The notes under the pieces were generated by a model, which worked only from the letters and a program-made list of their open reading frames with translations, ran no database searches and was not told the origin of the DNA. From positions 3,722,001 to 3,786,000 of the forward strand of contig JBBBDQ010001156.1 in the NCBI GenBank assembly GCA_037127315.1: a DNA stretch of 64,000 bases, written 5' to 3'. A program made the translations under genes and the position numbers. Below are positions 32,000 through 41,944 of the stretch, in pieces; position 1 is the stretch's first letter; every line of letters starts with the position of its first letter. This DNA comes from Ascarosepion bandense. Its lineage: Eukaryota > Mollusca > Cephalopoda > Sepiida > Sepiidae.

Positions 32000-33080
32000 T
32001 AATGTTTCTTTTATTCGGCCTTGTGTCATACTTAACCGAATTCCATACAGCTTACAAGTTTTATACAGAGTTATAATCATCAGAAGAATTATCAGAAGGT
32101 TTTCATCATTATCAGAAGGTTGGTTGTCGGCAGGTTGGAATATGTAGAATTGTGTGTTTTTTTAATCATTTCACTCCGAGCAAGGCGGAAACGCCACTGA
32201 TGTGCAGGGGGTTACATAAATGTAACAAGATTAATTAGAAAAGAGTGAGGAGTACAAACTAGTTAGAAAGGAACAATAGAAAGCTGAGAAAGCAGGTGCG
32301 ATGACAGATACATAGGTGGAGAGAAAGGGAAGGTTATACAGGGGAGGGGAGAGAGCTAGAGGCCAGTGGTTAGTAGATGAGTATTGACTTTGCATTTAAA
32401 TTTCTGGAGGTTGTAGCCGTCAGGAAAGCAAGAATACGGGAGTGAGTTCCACAGGCGGGAAGTGCGAGGAAGCTGCAGGTGTAGAATTGTCGTCTGCATT
32501 TGGCTAACCTGACTGTGAATGGGTGGGACCCAGTTGCCAGTCTGGTTGCACGAGTAAACACCTGTTGAGGAGGCATCAGTGACTTAAGCTCATCCGAGCA
32601 GAAGCCATGAAAGTATTTATAGAAGAGACAAAGGGTTTTGCATTTAAAATAGAAATTTATTAAAAGGAAAGAATAACACAAGTTGTAGAAGTTAATGTTC
32701 AATTAGAAACATTATTAAGAAGTTAAAGGTAGAGTTCATGTTCAATGATAAAGTTATGGGTATCAAGAGTTGAAGAAAATGTTTGTAGTAGTAATTGCTG
32801 AAAGAGTATATGCGTACGTATGTATGTATGTATGTATGTATGTATGTATGTATATTTGTATGTATGTATGTATTCAGTAGGAATGTCTTTGGATGGAGAA
32901 GAAGAAGTATAAAGAATCAGTAAAAGAAAAGAGAAAGGGGACAAATGCCAGGGTCAGCTTGAAGCTTCTCTCGTTACACTTTAGCTTGTCATCTTTGCTG
33001 CTTCCATCCCTGACTGACTCACTGACTTGTGAATTTTTCTTAATTGGGGTTTTCCAAAATGTGTTTAGTTCTTAATTTCT
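32000..33080. repeat. Long dispersed repeat, copy 2, interrupted by a LINE
   Basis: Same block order as 30540-31310, split by a LINE tail at 32165-32640. A (TATG)n microsatellite at 32817-32873 lies where copy 1 has a short version. Confidence 0.55.
32165..32640 (-). pseudogene. CR1/jockey-like LINE 3' end inserted in a repeat
   Basis: Minus strand 'LCLFYKYFHGFCSDELKSL', 'TRATRLATGSHPFTVRLAKC' and 'LTATTSRNLNAKS', then a 3' UTR with 'ccgagcaaggcggaaacgcc' (plus-strand reading). The copy is 5'-truncated at 'LCLFYK'. Its position inside an otherwise continuous repeat shows it inserted after that repeat. Confidence 0.75.
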
Positions 33081-33714
33081 TATCCCCATAAAACTTCCCT
33101 TCCACTTGACGGAGTCTACTTTGATAAGAATACAGGCAAAAAAAAAAAAAAACTCATTTAAGCCGTCAAGTTTTATCCTCTGGGAATGCGAGGATTTTAT
33201 TTTGCAACAAGTATTCATATACAAGAGCAAAATTTTTATTTGTTTTTTAAAATGTTTATGTAAATGAACACTTATTAAAGAAGAAGGCCGAAGTGTACAA
33301 GGGCCGAAACTTCGTAAAAATGACAACAAAGAGAGAATAACAGTCCGAATAATGTAAATAGTGTAGTATCAATAAAATGTCTATTTTAAATACGAAGTGT
33401 TCACTTTAATAACGTCTGAAGTAACAAAAATGTCGGAATAAAATAAATCAATTAATTATTTAAAGATTTCATTATTTACATTTGGGATACGGAACTTGGC
33501 AAATATGTAACCTTTGAAAAAATAATCTGGGTAAAGTGTATGTGTTTCCTTAAAAAAGCAAAATCGAAAATTGCTTGCTGGATCGTCCTACGTGACCGAG
33601 CGGTAAAAGCACATAAGATTAAACGATCTTTTCTCACACATAAAAGAAACGCACGTTAAACGCATTTTTCTTTACCAAGATTTCTCGAAAGACATAATGC
33701 ACACTGTTTAACCT

Positions 33715-34440
33715 CCTACAGAAGGTAAGCTGAAAAGAGTGATAAGAAAGGACTACAAATAAACTGCAAGAAAACTGAATACATGGTCATCAGTAAAAAC
33801 GACAGCCCAATATACCAAATACAGGTCGGGGATACGAGAATCAAGCAGGTACAAAAATTTAAATACCTGGGAAGTGTTCTAACAGAAGACGGAAAGTGCG
33901 ACACAGAGATCCGAAGGCGAATTGGCATGGCGAAAGAAGCATTCCAGAAGTTGAGTAAAGTATTAAGAAACAGGACAATTTTGCTAGAAACAAGGAAGAG
34001 ACTACTGGATTGCTATGTGTTGTCAGTTCTTCAATATGGCAGTGAATGTTGGACAATATCATCAAACTTGAAGCAACTGAAATGTGGTTCTACAGAAGGA
34101 TGCTACGAATATCATGGATCGAGCATGTGAGCAATGAGGTGTCCTAGAAATGATGGAAACAAAAAGGAAATTAATACAGAGCATCAGGAAGAGACAACTG
34201 AAGTTCCTGGAACATGCAATGAGGAAGGAAGGCTTGGAGAATCTGATACTAACAGGCCAGATAGAGGGGAAAAAGAGACAAGGGAAAGCAATGGATAACA
34301 TATTTGAAGGACATAATCAGGTGGATGATGGAACAAGAGTTGCATGGTGTAACAGGAAAAGGCGTGCTCAGAACCACCAGAGATAGAGAGACGTGGAAAG
34401 CCATGATCGCCTACGTCCTGAAGGAACAGGGCACATAGAA
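33715..34440 (+). pseudogene. LINE ORF2 C-terminal region
   Basis: Plus strand. 'INCKKTEYMVISKND' is partly broken by a frame change near 33775. The open stretch 33783-34130 reads 'QVQKFKYLGSVLTEDGKC', 'GMAKEAFQKLSKVLRNR' and 'SVLQYGSECWTIS'. After another frameshift come 'RRMLRISWIEHVSNE', 'QLKFLEHAMRKEGLENLIL' and 'RETWKAMIAYVLKEQGT', with a GAA-rich tail at 34436-34450. It is the 3' part of the family at 3139-3800 and 26085-26340. The clade was not resolved. Bases 33081-33714 hold no supported gene. Confidence 0.75.
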
Positions 34441-34659
34441 GAAGAAGAATGAGTAAAAATGAGGCGTTTTTTTCAAATGCGAAGAAGCCACGATAAAAAT
34501 GCTTGAAGTAACATATTCATTTGTGTACACCAAGGAGACATGGTCATTTTTTGGATGTGATGAAATTGTTAAAAAAATAATTCAGAAATTTAGGTATCTG
34601 ATTTTATTTCATGAGTGTTTCTGTCTGCAAATTTTCAGCACTGTCTGTCTCTGTCTCTC

Positions 34660-34668
34660 ACCCCAACA

Positions 34669-34715
<47 letters not shown>

Positions 34716-34977
34716 TGTTATGGTGAAATACAGCTATTCTATAGTGAAAGGACACTTTCACTTAATTTAAGTAGGAGTAGTAAGAAGAACGAGGGTCAGT
34801 GGACGTTGGACGATAGTAGTCGACAGTTAGTCGAATACGAAAGTAGTCAGTGACCTGGCAAGTTTACACTGCGTAATACATATCATATCAAGTTCCTAAC
34901 GTTTTGTAGGTCGAACTTATTAGGACCGACTTTAGCACAAATACTAGCCTCCACTGCGAAAATAACTTCACAACACT

Positions 34978-35063
<86 letters not shown>

Positions 35064-35065
35064 AG
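34660..35065. repeat. (CT)n-(CA)n and (CA)n-(TA)n-(TG)n microsatellites
   Basis: CT/CA run at 34672-34714 and a CA/TA/TG compound run at 34973-35057, separated by unrecognised sequence. Another TA run lies at 35425-35465. Confidence 0.95.
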
Positions 35066-35423
35066 CCCGTGTAAGGATGATTTTAAGTAGAGCTCTACTC
35101 TAAATAAATAATTATATTTTCTAGAAATAATGAAAATTTACATTTTTAGTTAATGAAATCTAATTCCAGTTTTTAAACAATTTAATGGTAATTCATTCAA
35201 CTTCATCTTAAAATTTTCTTAATTCGATTTATCAGATCAAAGTTCTTATGGGTGAATAATTAACTTTCAGAAAGGTAAACATCCAGTGGCAATTAAAAAT
35301 TCAATTAGACGAAAGGTAATAAAGAAATCATTGAGTTGAAATATCGATGCCGGTTTGCTAGAGTAAACAACAAAGAGAAGACCATCGAGACAGTTGTTGT
35401 CTCGTTTTTGCTCATAATAGACA

Positions 35424-35470
<47 letters not shown>

Positions 35471-35689
35471 TGTCCACAACACACTCGTGTAAAATACCAC
35501 CATAAGAGATTTATCCAGATCCAAAACAATACGGTTAAAAATAATGGCAGCATTAATAATAGAGAAGCTAATTCTCAATATCAACTATGAAGACGACCAC
35601 AACGTACTGACCGCGTTAGCAAATTTATCAATACCCCTAAAAACAACATTCCAAAGCATGTGTACATATATATATATATATTGAATATT

Positions 35690-35960
35690 TTATTTTCAAA
35701 CAACTCATTTCAAATTGTCAGTTGTTTATAACCAGGTTTCGTTAATTTCCGTAACATGTTTACATTTGTTGGCATTATGATACATTTCAGAGCAGATATG
35801 GTTGTTTGCGATAAATCGAAAACTGTGTTATATAGGCTTGATTAAAACCTCGTTTGGACTAATGGTCATTCGTGGTCGAGAGGTCTAAGACGTGCCAGAT
35901 CACATGTGGATAGGGGTCGCAGGTTCGAATCCTGCCGAATGACACACATTTTCTTAATAA
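35690..35960 (+). repeat. Dispersed repeat carrying a tRNA-Leu-like sequence
   Basis: The flank 'ataaccaggtttcgttaat' and the tRNA-like part both recur, reversed, at about 1490-1765. Confidence 0.6.
35865..35944 (+). other. tRNA-Leu-like sequence with perfect acceptor stem
   Basis: GTCATTC/GAATGAC pair at all 7 positions, with A as the following base. The 3-bp D stem GTC/GAC encloses 'GAGAGGTCTAA', and the T arm GCAGG/CCTGC encloses 'TTCGAAT'. The anticodon arm is poor (CCAG/GTGG with a mismatch; loop centre CAC), which does not fit a leucine anticodon. It lies in a dispersed repeat, so a tRNA pseudogene or SINE head is more likely than a functional tRNA. Confidence 0.55.
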
Positions 35961-35974
35961 AAATTTATCTAAAC

Positions 35975-36277
35975 TTATTTATAAATAAAACTTTGTCTGT
36001 GTATGTGTGTGTGTGTGTGTCCGTTACCTATAGACTCCAAAACGGCAGAACCGATTTTCTTGAAAATTTACACAGTTGTACTATAAGGATCTGCGAGTGT
36101 TCTTAGCTAGGTTTTCTGTCCAGGTATCCCCAATAAATATCAAAAATGGATAATCGAAAAAATCGGGTTATAGAAGGAGTGGTTCGATTTCAATCAAATT
36201 ACACTCATAGACAAAGACATAGGAAACGATATTCAGAAGTTTCAAGGTTGCAGTTCTTAGAATAGAGCAGAAAATAG

Positions 36278-36329
<52 letters not shown>

Positions 36330-37145
36330 GCAATATGTTTGTGTATGTGTCTGTTTTTCTGCCTGTATGTCTGTATTTTTTCAGCTCTTTTATTCTAGTT
36401 TTTGCTTCGGGTTTGGTTCTAAGTAGGTATCATTGTAGTTCTTAGTCTCAGCCACGATACCTTTACTCAGAGGACTTATTTAGCCTTCAAAATTCATTCA
36501 TGGTCCTGGAGCTCAGACTCTTTGGACATTGGCACGAAAGACTAAAAAGCAATAGTTGTTTCCAGTTAAAGCGAAACCGTAGACTGAAAGAAAAATTAAT
36601 GGATGTAAGTCAAATTTTGATTTCTTGGTATCGATATCAAATAAGTTTTTTTCGTCGTAAACTGAATTTTGAAGGCTAAATAATAAGTCCTCTGAGTAAA
36701 TGGCTGAGACTAAGAACTACAATTATAGCTACTTAGAGCCAAACCCAAAGCAAAAACTAAAATAAAAGGGCTGAAAAAATACAGACATACAGGCAGACAC
36801 ACAAACATCTTGCCTTTTATATAGATATATTATCGATTTTCTGCACGGTTGTAAGAACTGCAACCTTGAAACTTCTGAATATAGTTTCTTATGTCTTTGT
36901 CTATGTGTGTATCAAATTTGATTAAAATCGGACCACCCTTTCTATTACCCGATTTTTTCAATTATCGATTTTTCATATTTATCGGGGGTATCTCGACACA
37001 TAAACTAGCTAAGAACACTCGCAGACGCTTATAGTACAACTGTGTAAATTTTCAAGAAAATTGGTTCAGCCGTTTCGGAGTCTATAGGTAACGGACACAC
37101 ACACATACACACACACAGACAAAGTTCCATTTATAAATAACTTTA
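35975..37145. mobile_element. Large fold-back (long inverted repeat) element
   Basis: 35976-36275 is the reverse complement of about 36835-37142, and 36330-36510 is the reverse complement of about 36645-36815. The whole 1.17 kb therefore folds as one long interrupted hairpin. The ends carry 'aaactttgtctgtg' plus TG/CA microsatellites. The arms are diverged by substitutions and a TA expansion (36281-36325). No coding sequence. It may be a non-autonomous DNA transposon. Confidence 0.75.
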
Positions 37146-37404
37146 GATTATTTTTTCTTAACTTGTTCATTCTTTGTTAATTTGTCAGCCATCTTAATTC
37201 ATCCAAAATTGGTTCTACAACATACGGAAAGCACGTGTTTTCTTTTGACACTTTCGAATGCTCAGGTCAGTATATACAATCCAGGCTGTTATAAAAACTA
37301 GGGCCTTTAATTCAAACACGTGTATTCGCTAAGATATAACGTTTAAATTAATATTAATTAATGTCTATTTAAAAAATAATAAATTCGTTAATTCCTTCGA
37401 AAAC

Positions 37405-37940
37405 AATATATATGATCTGTACTGACTTGGCAGCTCGGCTACAGTCGCTCTCTTACCGGCGTGGCGTGGCTTCCCTGTGCCTCTTCTATAAATACTTTCA
37501 CGGCTTCTGCTCCGATGAACTTAGATCACTGGTGCCTCCTAGTTATGAATTTGCACGAGCTACTAGATTAGCAACTAGGTCCCACCCTTTTACAGTGAAA
37601 CCAATAAGATGTATCCGCAATTTCTACTCTGACAGCTTTTTTTCACGCACTTCCGGCCAGTGAAATTCCCTTCCATATACTTGCTTCCCCAACAGCTACA
37701 ATCTCCAGGAATTTAAGTGTAAGGTCAATAAACATCTCCTATCACACTAACTCACATCCATTCTCTCAAACTATTTTCCCATCTACTCCACCCCCATCCT
37801 TGGTATCCTCATCCGTCTACTACCCTCCTCCTGACATTTCCTATAACTAACCCCCCTTTCTCATCACTTTCCCCTACGTAACCCCCTGCGCAACAGTGGC
37901 AATTGAATGCCTTACTTGGGGTGAAACGATTAAAAAAATG
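37405..37940 (+). pseudogene. CR1/jockey-like LINE 3' end
   Basis: Open for 83 codons from 37412: 'DLAARLQSLSYRRGVASL', 'LCLFYKYFHGFCSDELRSL', 'TRLATRSHPFTVKPIRC'. A stop at 37661 follows, then 'SYNLQEFKCKVNKHLLSH' in the continuing frame and the family 3' UTR to about 37935. It is the best preserved of the five tails here but still 5'-truncated. Confidence 0.8.
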
Positions 37941-38447
37941 TTCAAAAATGTTGTGGGTGTCATTGAAAAGGAAATATTAACAGTCGATGTAATACAGTTA
38001 TTTCAGATTTTACACATCTCAAAGATACTTTTGTACATCTGAAGTATATAAAAGGAATATATACGTGTCTGTGTCGATGGTGCGAATGTTCTTTTCAGAT
38101 GTTTCTAATAACTTCACATCCTGTCTCCATATTCTGACTGACTCCATTTTGATCCTGGTAACCGACGTGATTTGCTCCTGCTTCTTGATTCTCCTTCAAG
38201 ATTTTTTTTTTTTAGCAAATTTCGAAGACATTCTTCATCTTCTATTCATTTTCATCTTACATTTTCTTGACGAGTTACGCTTCAGCATTTCTTCCCTCAT
38301 CAATCTGACATTCTCTTTACTTAATTTTTTGTCAAAACCTAACATTTTGATAGAATTTGAAATTAGAGATTTATCTTGCTTGTTCGAAGGAAAAAATTCT
38401 GATACATTTCTTTAATGTTTCTTCGTCGTCACCGTCCTCATTTGTTC

Positions 38448-38502
<55 letters not shown>

Positions 38503-38719
38503 CTATTTACATTTGATTATGACGATATCTGAGTGACCTCAAGAGTCTGATTTTGCAGTTGTGATACGGTTCCAAGTATGCCATATATTATAGGCAAGAC
38601 TGTAACTTTCATTTTGTACAGTTATCTCATTTCTTAAGTGTTATGGTGAAACACACCTATTCCTCAGATAATGAACTCCCCCTCTTATATTAATAAGAGT
38701 TAACAGGAAGTTAACTCGA
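37941..38719. other. Flank left of the LINE array
   Basis: No recognised gene; the ORF at 38065-38415 has no identifiable domain. It contains an (ATT)n run at 38449-38500. A hairpin at about 38680-38698 (CTCTTAT/ATAAGAG) lies just before the first LINE unit. Confidence 0.5.
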
Positions 38720-39845
38720 GAAGTTCCTGCCCAGTTTTTGACGTTTGTTGTCATTTTCTGACTTCTCCGACCTTGTTTTGACAAGCGTCGAACTTTTTGT
38801 TTCAAAAAACTGTGATTCACTTATTTGGACTGTTTATTTTACAAAAAAGACCTTTTTGTTGAGCTAAGTTTATTTTTATTTATTTTCCTTTTCGTTTATT
38901 TACTTTGTTCTTTTCTTTTTATTCTTCTAGCTTTTTTGTTTTTATTTTCGTATTTTTGGCGGCCATATTTGTTTTTATTTAGGTCGGCCGTTTTGAGTTT
39001 ATTTTTATTTTTATTTTTTTTCAGTATCTGTTTGGCCTTAAGTGCCATATTTATATTTTTTTTTTAACTGTCCCTATTTTGACCAGAAGCTGAAGAATTA
39101 GCTGATTTTTATTTTTCTTCCAATTTAACTTTTCTTTTTTTTTCAGCCCCTCCCCAGTTTTTCTTTTGCGGAAGTCGCCGTTAGGAGACTTTTCGTTTTC
39201 TTTTTGTTTGTTTGTATTTGTTTGTATTTGTGTTCTTTGTGCATTTAATTTAATTGTACATTTGTAAAGTTTAATCGTTGTTTAAATTTATTTTCGTTAA
39301 TTCTTTATTTTGTAAAGTTTAGTTAAACCGTTTAAATTTAATTTTAGCCCCTCCCCCTATTTTCTTTGTCGGGAGTAGCCGTTTAGGCAACTCTTCGTTT
39401 TTCTGTTTGTTTTATTTTAAATTTTTTTGTGAATTAATTCTTTGTAACTCGTAAAGTTTGTTTGTACAAGTTATTGTTTTCCCCCCCCTTTTATTTTTGT
39501 AAACCTCTCAAGAGGCTACCCCCTTTTTGCCATTTAAGGCTATTTTTAGTTTCTTTTCGTAGTTTATCAATTTTGTTTATTTTTTGGCCGTTAAAGGCTA
39601 GTGTTTTGCCGTAATAGGCTAATCGTATTTTGTATTCATTTTTAAAATCCTTCGGGGTTTGTTGTTTTTATTTTAAAACCGTTTTCTTGTCTTGATTTTT
39701 TTTTGTATATTTTGTGTTGTTAGTTATTTGTTTTCTTTATATTTTCTATTTTTACTCCCGCCTTTTCCCACCCCTATATATAAGTTGAATTTTGATTGGT
39801 GGAGGAAAAAAAAAAGTGTGTGGCATAGTGCTTTAAAACTTTAAA
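38720..39845 (+). promoter_or_regulatory. 5' UTR with internal ~199-bp duplication (unit 1)
   Basis: T-rich leader shared by all four units. Two related blocks begin at 'gcccctcccc' near 39147 and 39346. Each continues with a 'gccgtt(t)agg' phrase and a T-rich stretch ending in 'gtaaagttt'. The arrangement recalls monomer-type LINE promoters, but promoter activity is inference. A 'cctctcaagagg' inverted motif follows near 39505. Confidence 0.5.
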
Positions 39846-41932
39846 ATGACCGACACAAGTCGGTCTATAAAGAAAAAATTAAGCTTCGACCCCCCTTGGA
39901 AGGGTCCACCGGAAAAAACCGATGAAGCTTTTCCCCCTCTCCCGGGAGGAGGGCAGGACAATGGAAAGGACCAAGGAAATGTTGTGAAAGCAGCAGTGGC
40001 CGAGAATGGTCAGGAAGAGGTTATGGAACCTGGAAACAAAGACAAGACAACGAAAGATGCGGAGGCCGGGGAATCGCCCTGTGGCTGGAAGTCCCCTCCG
40101 AAAGTCAAGATCAATCTGACGGAGTTCTTGGAGAGAGCTAAGAGCTACGCACACCTTGTTGTAGAAGGTGGGCTCTTGGTAGATCCCCAAGAATTAAAGA
40201 GGATTGAAAAAAGAATAGTGTCAGTCTTCGTGGTGGACAAGCGTACGCGCAAGATTTGTCGCAGCACGAAAGACACAGTGTTGAAAACACTGCAGTCAAA
40301 GGGGTATAAGCCCTTAAGAATAATTAAAGGGGCGCGCTTCTTCTTGTGGGACATACTGCTACCCACGCCAGAAGAGTGCCTAAAATTGGCGATTGAAGAC
40401 ATATCAACAAAAGATCTTTCTTTTAGAATTATGTATGATGGCAAACAAAGGACCAAGGTAGCAGTGTATGAGGTTCCTCCTCAGGTCATCGGGGAGCATC
40501 TGGCTGCCTACTTTTCGCAGTTTGGCCAAATTTTAGATGCCTCCTGCGATGACCTGAACGGGGGATGGTCTTTCGATATGATGATCGACCAAGAGACCTT
40601 CAAGACCATCCCCAACTGTCTTGACGTAGGGGGCCTGAGCTTGCCGGTGATGGTGTCCGGCCGCAAACCAAAATGCTGGAGGTGTGGAGAGACTGGTCAC
40701 CTCTCCTCCTCCTGCCCAGAGAAGAAGGCCTCTGGAAGCCAGGCTCCAATCGACCAAAATCCCCCTCTGGCCGCTCCTGTTACATCCGTCTCGCCCGTAG
40801 TGGGCATGCCAATACCCAGGACCGGTGCGGCAGTTACCCCGGTTGGGAACAAGAAAGTTCCCTCACCCCCCGAAAAACCATCACCAGCTGCAAGTGCAGC
40901 CACGGAGAAGGCAAAGGGGGAGTGGCTGGTTGTTGGCAGGGCCAGGGGGAAGCGCCAAGCTGCGGAATCTCGGTCCCCGGAGACCCCAAAGACTAAAGGC
41001 ACGAACAGCCCCACTCCCTCCACCAGCAAAAGGGCGATGCCTCGGCTTGGGCGGCTCCAAATTTAGAAGATCTTAAAAAAGCCTACGACCCTGGCTATGA
41101 AAAAATGGAGAAGATCAAAAAGCTAAAGAAACAACTTGAAAAGCGGCCATTTCGTCCATCGGAGGACTTGATTAAAGATCTACAAAAACGTCCGTCTCGC
41201 TCCTCGGCCTCTGCCCCGTCCTCCCCTCAAAAGAAAAAGCCTGGGAAAACAAAGGAAACACACTCATTACAACCCACTCCCCGGAAACCTTCCCCTCGCA
41301 GTCGAGACCCCAGTCCTGTCATCAATTATTTCCGGATGTCTCCATGTCTCTCTCCCTGTCCCTCTCCCCCAAAACAGATGCCTCCACCATCAAAAAGGCA
41401 AGGAAGCTCGTCAGCCGAGGTTAAGGAAGCGCGCAAGAAGCCGGCGAAACTACCATACAGGCAAGGGGAGGACATCTGCCGTATTTCCCCGGCCCAGGCT
41501 GAAAGAGCCAGAGATTTTGGAAATAGGATCAAGCAGTTAAAGGCGCTTCTATCAATGAAGAAATGTGGTGACAAGGATGTTGAGTCGCCGGGAAACTTTC
41601 CTCATGCTCAACGGTTATTAACCGTCATCCGAACTGGGCCGGGAGCACGGCAGACTTGGGGCATGGTCGAGGAAGCCGCTAAAATACAACTATCTCCACC
41701 AATCATTACAACCAAGTCGGAAAAGCTGACAAACTTAGAGAAATTTTGTACAGGACGGGTCCCGGTTTTAGTTCACCCCTCCCTCTATAGGGCGCTAAAA
41801 CTAACCTTTCCCTGGGATGTTGGCGGCGTCTCCTCTGACGGCACCATCAAGAATGAGATGGGCCATGGGTCAATGGGAGAGGCTGTCGGCATCCTTTCCC
41901 CGACCATGTTCTGTCCAGGACCCCAACCCTAA
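39846..41932 (+). pseudogene. LINE ORF1 protein, unit 1 (frameshifted)
   Basis: Nucleic-acid-binding ORF1 that would coat LINE RNA. The ATG at 39846 opens 'MTDTSRSIKKKLSFDPPWKG', an N-terminus shared with units 3 and 4. The central domain contains 'VSVFVVDKRTRKICRSTKDT' and 'VAVYEVPPQVIGEHLAAYF', which looks RRM-like. A zinc knuckle CWRCGETGHLSSSC (C-X2-C-X4-H-X4-C) is at about residues 277-290, followed by a proline/serine-rich linker. A conserved C-terminal block ends 'SPTMFCPGPQP' at 41932. Relative to unit 3, one base is missing in the A run at 41028-41031, giving an early stop at 41066. Confidence 0.85.
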
Positions 41933-41944
41933 TTAAGGATCATA

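Noticed and set aside
33590..33620. tRNA box A-like 'gaccgagcggtaaaagcac'
   Set aside because: No box B or pairing T arm follows within tRNA distance.
40697..41029. Minus-strand ORFs of 70-126 codons opposite LINE ORF1 and ORF2
   Set aside because: They recur at the same offset in each unit because the sense strand is conserved; they have no independent features.
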